From the NCBI RefSeq assembly GCF_024498175.1, contig NZ_CP101823.1:2424987-2488986 (forward strand): a stretch of 64,000 nucleotides of DNA, read 5' to 3'. A program made the position numbers and the translations under genes. Shown here piece after piece: positions 17,274-25,246 of the stretch. The notes beneath the pieces are model-generated. The model saw nothing but the letters and a program-made list of their open reading frames with translations. It was not told where the DNA came from and made no database searches. Origin of the DNA: Haloplanus salinarum (GTDB lineage Archaea; Halobacteriota; Halobacteria; Halobacteriales; Haloferacaceae). How positions within the stretch are numbered: position 1 is the stretch's first letter; the number at the start of each line of letters is the position of its first letter.

Positions 17274-17971
17274 GGTGCTGTTCAGATTAGCTGATTCCAT
17301 GCGAAGGCGAACGATCTGAGCCACTCGTTTGCAGTTTCTGCTTCGGCGTTGCTAAAACAGTTCGAGAAACTGGTAGTTCTGCGTTTTACTTCACGAAAGA
17401 CACGTTCGACGCTGTTCCGATTTCCATGACGTTCGTATCTGAAATCGAGGCCGTGGCGACGGCAGGCGTCGTTCAGAGGTTTCGCACCGTCGACGAGAAA
17501 CACCGCGTCGTCAACGTCGTGTTTCTCGCGTAGTTCGCGGAAGAACGAATGAGCGATAACATTGTTTCTCGTCGGTTCAAGCCTTGTGTGTAGTAATTCG
17601 TTCGTCTCTGGATCAACCGCAGCGTACAGCCAGTACTGCTCGTCATTGAGTCGGATCACGGTTTCGTCAACCGCAACGTGATCCGGGCTTCGATCTTCTT
17701 CGGGCTGTAGATCAGCCTTGTGAACCCAGTTGTGAACGGTGGATCGTGCCCGCTCAACACCAAATATTTCAAGAATAGAGACAGTATTCGAAAGTGATAG
17801 TCCAGCAAGATGGAGCTGAATACTGAGCTTCATCAACAGCCGCGGTGTTGCCTCTCGTTCCACAAAACCTAACTCGATTCGGTCGATACAACCGTTGAGG
17901 CGGGCGATTTCAGCCATGAACCAGCAGAAACTCGCACCGCCTCACCTTTCAATCCTTATCTGAACACTACC
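17274..17971 (-). mobile_element. IS6-family insertion sequence, 698 bp, intact
   Basis: Single-gene element. The ends match as imperfect inverted repeats (left GGTGCTGTTCAGAT, right end reverse complement GGTAGTGTTCAGAT). Both ends are flanked by the identical 8-bp CGTTCACG (17266-17273 and 17972-17979), the target duplication size of the IS6 family. The perfect duplication suggests recent insertion. It lies between moeA2 and the HalOD1 regulator. Confidence 0.9.
17282..17917 (-). CDS. IS6-family transposase
   Basis: 211-aa DDE transposase. The acidic triad is visible as VAVDETVIRL, FLVDGAKPL, and NSVERVFREVKRRT with the catalytic Glu. An HTH-like RSTVHNWVHKADL precedes it. The DNA-binding part STVHNW and the final WLRSFAFAWNQLI match haloarchaeal IS6 transposases. 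It has lower GC than its neighbours. Complete, with no frameshift, so probably active. Confidence 0.93.
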   Translation of the reverse strand: MAEIARLNGCIDRIELGFVEREATPRLLMKLSIQLHLAGLSLSNTVSILEIFGVERARSTVHNWVHKADLQPEEDRSPDHVAVDETVIRLNDEQYWLYAAVDPETNELLHTRLEPTRNNVIAHSFFRELREKHDVDDAVFLVDGAKPLNDACRRHGLDFRYERHGNRNSVERVFREVKRRTTSFSNCFSNAEAETANEWLRSFAFAWNQLI

Positions 17972-17992
17972 CGTTCACGTGCCCGAGAGTAT

Positions 17993-18754
17993 ATGTGCCC
18001 CGGCGGACAAGGTGCCGTCGTGTCGACTCAGCCGACCGTCCTCCACGTCGACGACGACCGCTCGGTGCTCGACCTGTCGAGCGAGCGGGCCAACGACGCG
18101 GCGGTGACGTGGCTGACGGCGTCCGATCCCGCGGACGGCCTGACGACTCTGACCGACCGCGACGTGGACTGCCTGGTCAGCGACTCGATCCGAACGGACG
18201 GTGGCACCCCGTTCGTCGTCCGGGCGGCCGACGTCGACCCGGACCTCCCGGTCGTCCTCTTCACCGCCGCCGACCGCGAGTCGATCCCCGGCGCCACCCA
18301 CCACGTGGCGACGCGACACGTCGAGAAGGAGACCGGCGACGCGTTCGCCACCCTCCTCGACCACGTCGCGGCGGTCGTACCGATGCCGGGGGACGCCCGC
18401 GTCGACGACCCCGACACGACGAACGGATCGGGGATCGCACCCCGTCCCGAACGCCGGGCGGCGGGCCCCGACCGCTCGGGCGCCTGGGTTCCCATCGAAC
18501 GGTACGAGTGGCGCGACGAGAGCACCGACCTCGCGACGACCATCGTCACCGCCGTCGAGGAGTACACCGGCCGGGACGCGTCGGCGCCGCCGCTGTACGA
18601 GAGCATCGACGCCGAGATGCTCGAAGCGCTCCTCAGCCGACCGGACGGGGATTCGCGGAGCGGGATTCAGGTGCGCTTTTTCTTCGCCGATCAGGAACTC
18701 GCGGTGACGAGCGAGGGGCTGATCCTGTTGCGGACCGAGACGGGCGGGGAGTGA
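17993..18754 (+). CDS. receiver-like plus HalOD1 output-domain regulator
   Basis: 253 aa. Residues 10-125 resemble a response-regulator receiver (TVLHVDDDRSVL acidic pocket, DCLVSDSI as the possible phospho-acceptor region), though weakened. The C-terminal 75 residues match the haloarchaeal HalOD1 domain: TIVTAVEEYTGRD, PPLYESIDAEMLEAL, and a final VTSEGLILL strand. The ATG at 17993 is used; a GTG at 18020 would give a shorter N-terminus nearer to STQPTVLHV. The IS6 element ends only 21 bp upstream and may have displaced the native promoter. The TGA overlaps palindrome R2. Confidence 0.8.
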   Translation: MCPGGQGAVVSTQPTVLHVDDDRSVLDLSSERANDAAVTWLTASDPADGLTTLTDRDVDCLVSDSIRTDGGTPFVVRAADVDPDLPVVLFTAADRESIPGATHHVATRHVEKETGDAFATLLDHVAAVVPMPGDARVDDPDTTNGSGIAPRPERRAAGPDRSGAWVPIERYEWRDESTDLATTIVTAVEEYTGRDASAPPLYESIDAEMLEALLSRPDGDSRSGIQVRFFFADQELAVTSEGLILLRTETGGE

Positions 18755-18835
18755 TACTGTTTATTGTACGTCAGTACCGGTGGTTCGCCGAGACGGTCCG
18801 GCGAACCACCGGCAACCAGTTACAATAATCCGTAT
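18754..18835 (+). repeat. palindromic element R2 (82 bp, stop-codon-overlapping family)
   Basis: Best-preserved reference copy. Inner hairpin CCGGTGGTTCGCC / GGCGAACCACCGG is a perfect 13-bp stem; outer arms are ATACTGTTTATTGTA and the reverse complement of TACAATAATCCGTAT. Base 1 is the A of the TGA stop of the HalOD1 gene. It lies between convergent genes (HalOD1 and HAD). Confidence 0.88.
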
Positions 18836-18859
18836 GGGGCCGGCGAACGCGAGTCGGGA

Positions 18860-19513
18860 TCAGTCGCCCGCCGCTCGCGGCGTCGCCCGCAGTTCGTCGA
18901 GCGACCGCACGCGGTAGTCGCCGAGGACACAGCGCCCCCGACGGTACGGACCGTGCCGCTCGACGTGCACGCCGTCGAGGCCGGCGTTCCACGCCGCCCC
19001 CACGTCGTTCGGACCGTCGCCGACGAGGGTGCCGGCCGTCCCGTCCTCGACGCCGAGGTCCGACATCGCGCGATAGACGGGGGCGGGGTCGGGCTTCCAT
19101 CCGATCTCGTGGGTACAGGAGACGACGGTGTCGAACCAGTCCCGGATGTCGAGGCCGTCGAGGACCGGATCGACCAGGTACTCCTGACAGTGGGTGACCA
19201 GGCCGACCGGCCGATCGAGGTCGGCGACGAACGCGGCGTCGTCGTGGAGGAAGGTGGCGTCGGCGCGGGCCGCGGGATCCTCGACGTCGTGGAGCGTCGC
19301 CCAGAACGCGTCGGGATCGATCCCCCACTCGCGAAGCTGGGGGGTCCGCTCCCCGGAGAGACCGTGCCAGAGGATCTCGACCTCGCGCTCGGAGAAGTCC
19401 CGGCCGAGCCGGTCGCCGACGCGCTCGAACACCTCCCGGGCGTAGGAGGGCTCCACGTCCACGAGCGTCCCGTCGAGGTCGAACAGCCAGAAGTCGTAGG
19501 CGTGTGCGACCAT
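18860..19513 (-). CDS. HAD-superfamily hydrolase (phosphoglycolate-phosphatase-like)
   Basis: 217 aa. Motif I FDLDGTLVD (nucleophile Asp) lies at residues 10-18; motif II is LVTHCQ; motif III is GWKPDPAP with the conserved Lys; motif IV is LVGDGPNDV. A helical cap lies between motifs I and II. Substrate unpredictable from sequence: phosphoglycolate, sugar phosphates and nucleotides are all possible. It converges on the HalOD1 gene with R2 between them. Confidence 0.9.
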   Translation of the reverse strand: MVAHAYDFWLFDLDGTLVDVEPSYAREVFERVGDRLGRDFSEREVEILWHGLSGERTPQLREWGIDPDAFWATLHDVEDPAARADATFLHDDAAFVADLDRPVGLVTHCQEYLVDPVLDGLDIRDWFDTVVSCTHEIGWKPDPAPVYRAMSDLGVEDGTAGTLVGDGPNDVGAAWNAGLDGVHVERHGPYRRGRCVLGDYRVRSLDELRATPRAAGD

Positions 19514-19566
19514 TCGTTCCTCGGTAGGCGCGGACGGATCAAGTGTGTTCCGGCCCGGTCACGCCA

Positions 19567-19577
19567 GTATTAATAGG
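19567..19577 (+). promoter_or_regulatory. TATA box for leaderless 19600 ORF
   Basis: TATTAATAGG centred 28-29 nt upstream of ATG 19600. This is the normal spacing for a leaderless haloarchaeal transcript and argues for translation of the small ORF that begins there. Confidence 0.55.
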
Positions 19578-19599
19578 GGTTCCACACGGTTATCCGTCG

Positions 19600-19752
19600 A
19601 TGAACGTCTGCTCGATCGAGCCGGCGGAGCGGACGCGACACGCGACCCCCGGCGTGGCCGCCGCGTGGCCCGTCGACGAGGCGCTCGGGTCGACCGCGAC
19701 GGCGCCGGAGGCGCGCCCGCGAACCCGCGCGGGCGGTGATCGGGATGTCTGA
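19600..19752 (+). CDS. small hypothetical protein, 50 aa, translationally coupled
   Basis: 50-aa ORF, MNVCSIEPAERTRHATPG at the start, with Ala/Arg-rich tail. No family recognised. Support comes from position: the ATG is at the expected leaderless start downstream of TATTAATAGG, and its stop (19750-19752) overlaps the start region of the following gene (ATG at 19745), suggesting translational coupling. Low complexity toward the C-terminus leaves real doubt. Confidence 0.4.
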   Translation: MNVCSIEPAERTRHATPGVAAAWPVDEALGSTATAPEARPRTRAGGDRDV

Positions 19753-20404
19753 GGGGGACTACACCTTCGCCGACCTCCCCGTCCCGCCGATCAGGCCCGG
19801 GACGAGCGTCCTCCTCTCGGGACCGACCCACGCCGGCACCCGCCAGCTCGCCTTCCGGCTCCTCGTCGGTGGCGACGACGAGGGCACCATCGTCATCACG
19901 ACCAACGCGCGGGCGAGGCGGGTGATCGAGGACTGTCGTACCGCGGGGCTGACCGTCGGTCCGGATCGGACGGCCGTCGTCGACTGCGTCGGCGACGGCG
20001 ACGACGACCTCCCCGCACGGGTGGTCGGCGTCTCCGGGCCCGCCGATCTGACCGGGGTCGGGATGCGGTACTCGAAGCTCTATCGAACCTTCCACGAGGC
20101 GGGACTCGACCGCGTCCGGACCGGCGTCTGTTCGGTGTCGACCCTGCTCTCGTTCAGCGACCTCCAGACGGTCTCGCGGTTCGTCCACACCATGGTCGGT
20201 CGCATCGACAGCGTCGACGGGTTCGGCGTCTTCCTCATCGACCCTGAGACACAGGACGCGCGGACGGTCAGCACCGTCGGGCAGTTCTGTGGCGCCCGGA
20301 TCGAGGTCCGCGACGGCGACGCGGGGCCGGAGCTCCGCACCCGCGGGCTCGCGACCGGAAACGGCGACTGGACGCCGTTCGACCCCCGTCCCGGGGGGCC
20401 CTGA
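19745..20404 (+). CDS. degenerate RecA/KaiC-like P-loop protein (DUF7504-like)
   Basis: 219 aa. The start YTFADLPVPPIRPGTSVLLSGPTHAGTRQLAF has the layout of haloarchaeal RAD55/KaiC-like proteins, but the P-loop reads GPTHAGTRQ instead of GKT/GKS, so ATP hydrolysis is doubtful. VIVITTNARARRVIEDC-like and MRYSKLYRTFHEAG segments follow. The C-terminus has GFGVFLIDPETQD. Such proteins often neighbour HalOD1/receiver proteins, as here (HalOD1 1.7 kb away), suggesting signal transduction. ATG 19745 chosen over GTG 19736. Confidence 0.7.
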   Translation: MSEGDYTFADLPVPPIRPGTSVLLSGPTHAGTRQLAFRLLVGGDDEGTIVITTNARARRVIEDCRTAGLTVGPDRTAVVDCVGDGDDDLPARVVGVSGPADLTGVGMRYSKLYRTFHEAGLDRVRTGVCSVSTLLSFSDLQTVSRFVHTMVGRIDSVDGFGVFLIDPETQDARTVSTVGQFCGARIEVRDGDAGPELRTRGLATGNGDWTPFDPRPGGP

Positions 20405-20767
20405 TCACTCCATCACGCGGATCGAACTGCCGAGGTGCGCGTGGAGGACGTCCCGCGGTGGGTCGTCGAAGGCAGGGTCGTCGGCGATGGCGGCCCGGAG
20501 GGCATCGAGGTGGGCCTCGTCGGTGCGCAACTCGCTGAACCGGACGTCCGTCACGGGGGCCGAGAGCCACTCCGCGGCCAGCGTCCGGAGGTGGCGCTCG
20601 TCGCTCACCTCGCCGCGCCAGCAGGCGTCGCGGAAGAACAGCCAACCGTCGGTTCCCGGTTCGTCCGCGGGTCTGGTTACGACCGTCTCGAAGGTGTCCG
20701 GGTCCGCCTCGACGCGCGTCGTATCGAGGGCGACGGTCACGCGGAAGACGTAGGCGGCGTCCGTCAC
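20405..20767 (-). CDS. LWR-salt family protein
   Basis: 120-aa protein resembling the haloarchaeal LWR-salt family, named for a conserved Leu/Trp/Arg motif; here the block reads WLFFRDACWRGEV, with Cys in place of Leu. It starts with a YVFRVTVALDT strand and ends LGSSIRVME. Function unknown. The stop lies immediately after the convergent P-loop gene's stop, and the start overlaps the pterin dehydratase stop by 4 bp, so it is second in that operon. Confidence 0.7.
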   Translation of the reverse strand: MTDAAYVFRVTVALDTTRVEADPDTFETVVTRPADEPGTDGWLFFRDACWRGEVSDERHLRTLAAEWLSAPVTDVRFSELRTDEAHLDALRAAIADDPAFDDPPRDVLHAHLGSSIRVME

Positions 20768-21039
20768 CGTTCGGCGTCGAACAGGCCCGCGAGACGGAGG
20801 TCGGCGTCGGTGATCCCGCCCGCCTCGTGGCTGGTCAGTCGGACCTCGATTTCGTCGTAGCGGATCGTGATCTCGGGGTGGTGGTACTCCTCGTCGGCCA
20901 CCTCCGCGACCCGGGTCGCGAAGGTGACGCCGTCGAGGTAGTCGTCGAACGGATACGTGCGGACGATTTCGTCGCCGTCGCGCTCCCAGTCGTCCGGGAG
21001 GCGGCGGTCGACCTCGTCGTCGTCGAGGCGGTCGGGCAT
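20764..21039 (-). CDS. pterin-4a-carbinolamine dehydratase
   Basis: 91-aa 4a-hydroxytetrahydrobiopterin dehydratase/DCoH-like protein. The active-site block EYHHPEITIRYDEIEVRLTSHEAGGIT carries the His-His-Pro-Glu and the second His expected for the dehydratase. It regenerates dihydropterin after aromatic-amino-acid hydroxylase turnover, or acts in molybdopterin-related pterin repair. First gene of a two-gene overlapping operon with the LWR-salt gene. Standard length. Confidence 0.92.
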   Translation of the reverse strand: MPDRLDDDEVDRRLPDDWERDGDEIVRTYPFDDYLDGVTFATRVAEVADEEYHHPEITIRYDEIEVRLTSHEAGGITDADLRLAGLFDAER

Positions 21040-21079
21040 ACCTGCTTGTCGACCGGACGTGGAATAACGGTTGGGGCGC

Positions 21080-22417
21080 CTACTCCTCGTTCAGCCGGTC
21101 GAGGACGTGCTGCGGGATGTCGTCGGCGTCGGCGCCCTCGCGGGGCGTCTGGGCCGTCGGGGTGGACGGGCGGTCGCCGCCGAACTCGGGGTCGAACAGG
21201 CCGAGTGCGGTCTGGATCGTCGTCCAGTCGTCCTCGGCGGCGGCGTCGCGCAGGCTCTTGGTCGGCGCGGCGAGCAACTGACCGACGAGGGCGTCGGCCA
21301 GCGAGGCGACCGTCTCGCGTTGTTCCTCCGTCAACTCGCCCTGGGACTCCAGTCGCGACAGGGCGGTGTGGAGCTCCCGGTCTTTGACCATCTCGGCGCT
21401 CTCGTACATCGCGCTGATGACCTCGTCGGCCTGCCGTCGCTTGAACGAGTCGATCAGCCGCTCGAACTCCTCGTCGATCATCCGTTCGACCGTCTCGGCG
21501 GCCTCGCGGCGGCGCTCCCGCGTCTCGTCGGTGATCGCCTCCAGGGAGTCGATGTCGTAGGCCACGACGGGAGCGAGGTCGTCGACCGCCGGATCGACGT
21601 CCCGCGGCTGGGCGAGGTCGATGACGAGCGTCTCGCCGGCGCCGTCGAGGGCCGGACGACCGAGGACGTGGGTCGGGCTGTTCGTCGCCGTGACGAGCAC
21701 CTCGGCCCGCTCGGCCGCCGTGGGCGCGTGGTCGAGGCCGACACCCTCCGCGGGCGTCTCGACCTCGTCGGCGAGGTGGGTGGCGTGTGGGACCGTCCGG
21801 TTGGCGATCACGAGCTTCGAGATGCCCGTGTCGTCGAAGGCCTTGGCGGCCAGCCGCCCCATCTCGCCCGCGCCGACGACGAGCGCGGTCGCCCCGTCCA
21901 AGTCGCGCTCGCGGTCGGCGAGTTCGACCGCCGCGCTGCCCAGCGACACGACGCCCTCGTTGATCCGGGTCTCGGTCCGCGCCCGCTCGCCGACGTGCAG
22001 GGCCTTCGTGATCGACGGATCGAGGACCGAACCGATGCCGCCGGCGCCGCGGGCCCGCTCGAAGGCCGTGCGGAGCTGACCGATGATCTGGTCCTCGCCG
22101 AGGACCAGGGATTCGAGCCCGGCGGCCACCCGCATCAGATGCCGGATGCTCGTCTCGTGGTCCATCTCCCGGACGGCGCCGTCACGGACGTCGGGGGCGA
22201 AGTCCGCGAGCGCCGCGCGGCCGGCCGCAGCGTCCTCGCTCACGACGTACGCCTCGGCGCGGTTACAGGTCTGAAGGGCGAACGCCTCGTCGACGCCGTC
22301 GCTCGCCAGGAGGTCGCGGACGGCGGTAGCCACGTCCTCGGCGGCGGCGGACTCGATCTCGTCGACGGTCGCGTGCCGGTGGGAGACCGTCACCCCGCTG
22401 ATCACGCCCGTCGTCAC
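21080..22417 (-). CDS. hemA: glutamyl-tRNA reductase
   Basis: 445 aa. It reduces Glu-tRNA to glutamate-1-semialdehyde, the first committed step of tetrapyrrole synthesis. Catalytic Cys51 lies in LQTCNRAEAY; GLESLVLGEDQIIGQ, an NADPH-binding GAGEMGRLA, and a dimerisation helix follow. The halophile form has a long acidic C-terminal tail. GTG start at 22417 is preceded by GAGGTGA (6 nt spacing), a clear Shine-Dalgarno site that supports this start. hemL and other heme genes are not in the window. Confidence 0.95.
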   Translation of the reverse strand: MTTGVISGVTVSHRHATVDEIESAAAEDVATAVRDLLASDGVDEAFALQTCNRAEAYVVSEDAAAGRAALADFAPDVRDGAVREMDHETSIRHLMRVAAGLESLVLGEDQIIGQLRTAFERARGAGGIGSVLDPSITKALHVGERARTETRINEGVVSLGSAAVELADRERDLDGATALVVGAGEMGRLAAKAFDDTGISKLVIANRTVPHATHLADEVETPAEGVGLDHAPTAAERAEVLVTATNSPTHVLGRPALDGAGETLVIDLAQPRDVDPAVDDLAPVVAYDIDSLEAITDETRERRREAAETVERMIDEEFERLIDSFKRRQADEVISAMYESAEMVKDRELHTALSRLESQGELTEEQRETVASLADALVGQLLAAPTKSLRDAAAEDDWTTIQTALGLFDPEFGGDRPSTPTAQTPREGADADDIPQHVLDRLNEE

Positions 22418-22712
22418 AGGTACTCACCTCGGGACACGTGGATCATACGCTCCGATTCGCGACACCGTTTGCGTCCGTCCTACCTAAACTCTTCCAATAG
22501 CGCCGGCCACGTACCGGCGCTAGCTCCCGGTTCGGGGTCCGTCCCGACCCCGCCGACGCCGGCCCCGACGGCCGGACGTCCCCCTGACTCCGTTGCATAC
22601 GCCACCCTCCGAGGTACGGCATCTTAAACGTCCCGTCGTCTACCGAGCGGTGAAAACTGTCGGCGGGTCGTGCGGTCCGCCGGCGGCGGACGAACGGTCC
22701 GGCTCGGAGGGG
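22418..22712. other. non-coding gap upstream of hemA with one strong hairpin
   Basis: 295 bp without a gene. It contains AGCGCCGG-CCACGTA-CCGGCGCT (22499-22521), a perfect 8-bp stem about 80 nt upstream of hemA, and the RBS for hemA. I see no riboswitch I can name. The upstream edge meets element R3. Confidence 0.5.
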
Positions 22713-22787
22713 GTACTGTAACTGGTCACCGGTGGTTCGCCGGACCGTTCTGGCGACCCACCGGTAAACAGGTAGCATAAACACTAT
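22713..22787 (-). repeat. palindromic element R3 (75 bp, truncated copy)
   Basis: On the minus strand it aligns with R2 from the first base; the distal arm stops at CAGTTACAGTAC, about 7 bp short. Inner stem has one mismatch (GGGTCG against GGTTCG). Its first base is the A of the TGA stop of the minus-strand DUF5778 gene. Confidence 0.8.
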
Positions 22788-23209
22788 CAGGCGTCGGTGG
22801 CGACGTCGCCGTCCTCGAGCACCACGCTCGTCACCTCGTACCCCCGATCGCGGACGTCGGCTACCAGGGCCTCCTGGTCCACGTCGGCCTCGTAGTAGAA
22901 CACGATGTCGAAGGTGCCGTTCCGGAGGAGCTGCTGGCACTCCCAGACGAACGCGTCGTCCTCGACGGTCAGGCCCTGGAACTGGTTCGAGGAGAAGTCG
23001 GTGTCGTCGTTGCCGGCGTAGATGTACGTCTCCCCCTTCCCGGCGTGGGCGGCGATGACCTCGTTGAGTTCGACCGTGAGTTCGTGCATCTCGAGGTCCT
23101 CCTGGCCCGTGAGGTCGGTGTGGACGATGGCCCCCGCGAGTTCGATGTCGCCGGGCTCCAACAGCGCCTTCGTCCGTCGGTAGAGGTCGTCGTCGACTAC
23201 GTCGCTCAT
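22787..23209 (-). CDS. DUF5778 family protein
   Basis: 140-aa conserved haloarchaeal protein. Recognisable blocks are DLYRRTKALLEPGDIEL, VHTDLTGQEDLEMHELT, TYIYAGNDDTDFSSNQFQG and VWECQQLLRNGTFD with FYYEADVD near the end. Function unknown. No membrane segment. Its TGA shares its A with palindrome R3. The Lrp-type regulator gene lies 52 bp upstream on the same strand, so the two may be co-transcribed. Confidence 0.85.
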   Translation of the reverse strand: MSDVVDDDLYRRTKALLEPGDIELAGAIVHTDLTGQEDLEMHELTVELNEVIAAHAGKGETYIYAGNDDTDFSSNQFQGLTVEDDAFVWECQQLLRNGTFDIVFYYEADVDQEALVADVRDRGYEVTSVVLEDGDVATDA

Positions 23210-23261
23210 AGCTCCGGATGGTCGGTCCAGCGTGTTACCCGTGACGGTTCGCGGCCGGCGG

Positions 23262-23675
23262 TCATCCCAGCCGTTCGTCCAGGATGAGGCGGGTTTTCGT
23301 GTTCTGGACCTCGTCCAGGTCCCGCGCCTGCGTGATGAGTTCGTTGACCGCGCGGGTGTCGGCGGCGTCGACCACCATGACGATGTCCCGCTCGCCGGAC
23401 ACCTGCCAGACGAAGTCCACCTCGTCCCACTCGGCCATCCGGTCGGAGACGCCGGTGGTGTCGACGTCGACGGCCACCGACACCTCGATCATCGCCTTGA
23501 CGTTGCCGGTGCGGGTCGCCACGGTGAACCGCTCGATGATCCCCTCGTCGACGAGACGTTCGACCCGGTTGCGGACCGTCCCCTCGGAGGTGCCGACCCG
23601 GTCCGCGATTTCGGTGTACGGGGTCCGCGAATCCCGGCGGAGGATCGCCAGGATCCGACGGTCCAGTTCGTCCAT
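23262..23675 (-). CDS. Lrp/AsnC-family transcriptional regulator
   Basis: 137 aa: N-terminal winged HTH (DELDRRILAILRRDSRTPYTEIADRV... with EGTVRNRVERL as recognition helix region) and a C-terminal RAM ligand-binding domain (VMVVDAADTRAVNELI). Homologues next to carA in other haloarchaea sense amino acids such as glutamine. It is transcribed divergently from carA, across a 97-bp gap holding a perfect palindrome (23707-23721) that is a natural operator. Confidence 0.93.
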   Translation of the reverse strand: MDELDRRILAILRRDSRTPYTEIADRVGTSEGTVRNRVERLVDEGIIERFTVATRTGNVKAMIEVSVAVDVDTTGVSDRMAEWDEVDFVWQVSGERDIVMVVDAADTRAVNELITQARDLDEVQNTKTRLILDERLG

Positions 23676-23706
23676 ACGGCGCCTTCGGCCGGGGCCGACT
23701 TACCGA

Positions 23707-23721
23707 TTACGAATTTCGTAA
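23707..23721. promoter_or_regulatory. 15-bp palindrome, candidate Lrp operator
   Basis: TTACGAA-T-TTCGTAA is a perfect dyad with a one-base centre, 31 nt upstream of the Lrp start and 51 nt upstream of the carA ATG. On the lrp side it overlaps the likely TATA position; on the carA side it lies just upstream of CTTATTTG (23741-23748). An Lrp dimer site is the simplest reading. Confidence 0.6.
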
Positions 23722-23772
23722 CTCAGCTTCGAAAGCAAGGCTTATTTGAGGTGGCGGCCTGTGTTTCTCGTA

Positions 23773-24840
23773 ATGTCGGACGCCTACCTTGCCCTGGAGG
23801 ACGGTCGCGTGGTCGAAGCGCGTGGCCGCGTTCCGGGTCGGACACGTGGTGAACTGGTCTTCACGACCGCCTACACCGGCTACGAGGAGAGCCTGACCGA
23901 CCCCTCCTACGAGGAGCAGGTGCTCACGTTCTCGTACCCGCTCATCGGCAACTACGGCGTCCGATCCGAGCGCTTCGAATCCGACCGCGTCCACCCGCGT
24001 GCGGCCATCGCCCGCGAGTTCACCGAGGACGTCGTCGAGTGGCTCGACGAGGAGGGCGTCCCCGCCATCGACCACCTCGACACCCGAGAGCTGGTCACCT
24101 CGATCCGCGAGGAGGGGGCGATGCGGTGCGGGCTGGCGGTCGGTCCCGACGCGACGCCCGAGGACGCGAAGGCGGAGCTCGACGCCTGCCAGGGCATGAG
24201 CGAGCACGTCGACATCGGGGCGCAGGTCAGCGTCGACGAGCCGACAGTCTACGAGGGCGGCTCGGCCGCGACGGTCGCCCTGATCGACTGCGGCGCCAAG
24301 GGCTCGATCACCGAGTCCCTGCTCGAACGCGACGCGACGGTCCACGTCCTCCCCTACGACGCGACCCCCGCGGACGTCGCGGCGGTCGATCCCGACCTCC
24401 TCTTCATCTCGAACGGGCCGGGCGATCCCGAGAACTTCGAGGCCGCCGAGGCGCTCGTCGAGGAGTTCGTCGGCGACCTGCCCGTCGCCGGCATCTGTCT
24501 CGGCCAGCAGGTCGTCGCCAACGCCCTCGGCGGCAGCACCGAGAAGATGGCCTTCGGCCACCGCGGCGTCAACCAGCCCGTCCGCGACCTGGAGACCGAC
24601 CGGGTCGTCATGACGACCCAGAACCACGGCTACACCGTCGGCGAACCGGGCGACCGGCTGAGCGTGACGCAGGTGAACGTCAACGACGGCACCGCCGAGG
24701 GCCTGGAAAACGAGGAACTCGGCGTCATCACGCGCCAGTACCACCCCGAGGCCCACCCCGGCCCCAACGACTCGCTCGACTTCTTCGACGACGTGCTCGA
24801 CCTGGTGTCGACGGACACCCCCGTCGCCACCTCCGACTGA
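23773..24840 (+). CDS. carA: carbamoyl-phosphate synthase small subunit
   Basis: 355 aa. It hydrolyses glutamine and passes ammonia to the large subunit for arginine and pyrimidine synthesis. N-terminal small-subunit domain (TGYEESLTDPSY, HLDTRELV) and C-terminal class I amidotransferase with GICLGQQ (catalytic Cys), FGHRGVNQPV, and the final His-Glu in QYHPEAHPGP. ATG 23773 is 25-30 nt downstream of TATA-like CTTATTTG, so leaderless. carB does not follow; 3' is the broken small membrane gene. Confidence 0.96.
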   Translation: MSDAYLALEDGRVVEARGRVPGRTRGELVFTTAYTGYEESLTDPSYEEQVLTFSYPLIGNYGVRSERFESDRVHPRAAIAREFTEDVVEWLDEEGVPAIDHLDTRELVTSIREEGAMRCGLAVGPDATPEDAKAELDACQGMSEHVDIGAQVSVDEPTVYEGGSAATVALIDCGAKGSITESLLERDATVHVLPYDATPADVAAVDPDLLFISNGPGDPENFEAAEALVEEFVGDLPVAGICLGQQVVANALGGSTEKMAFGHRGVNQPVRDLETDRVVMTTQNHGYTVGEPGDRLSVTQVNVNDGTAEGLENEELGVITRQYHPEAHPGPNDSLDFFDDVLDLVSTDTPVATSD

Positions 24841-25153
24841 TCGGACGGCCCACCGTCGCTTCCACTCGGGCCACCGGTTCCCCCGCCGAACCACGCCGAG
24901 CAGCAACGCGACGACCGAGCCGGCGACGGGGGATGAACGTGATCTGCACGCCGGCGAAGGCGACGGAGACGTAGAAGAACGCGAGCCCCCGGAGCGACGG
25001 GTCCCGCGGCGCCGCCGGGAAGTGCCGAGTCGCTGGCGGGAGCGCCGACGATGGGGGGCCGACGATGAACCCGAGGCTGAAGGCGCCGACGAGGCCGAGC
25101 GCGCTGGCCCGGTAGCCGTCGAACCCGTCGCGCCACCGGGGACGCCAATACAC
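24841..25153 (-). pseudogene. small membrane protein gene, frameshifted
   Basis: Starting at GTG 25153 the frame reads VYWRPRWRDGFDGYRASALG and continues through two hydrophobic segments to GVQITFIP. There the sequence has a CCCCC run (ATCCCCCG); after a one-base shift the neighbouring frame continues sensibly as GSVVALLLGVVRRGNRWPEWKRRW, another helix and a charged tail. No single frame covers both. The end is uncertain and may overlap the carA 3' end. It could be a pseudogene or a base-calling error in the C-run. Confidence 0.5.
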
Positions 25154-25246
25154 GGGGCGACGGGCGGGACAGGGAAAAGTCCCGTTCGGTCGCGACGAGT
25201 GTCGACCTTCGGCAGGTTTTTGACCCGACTCGCGCAACCCCGTGGC

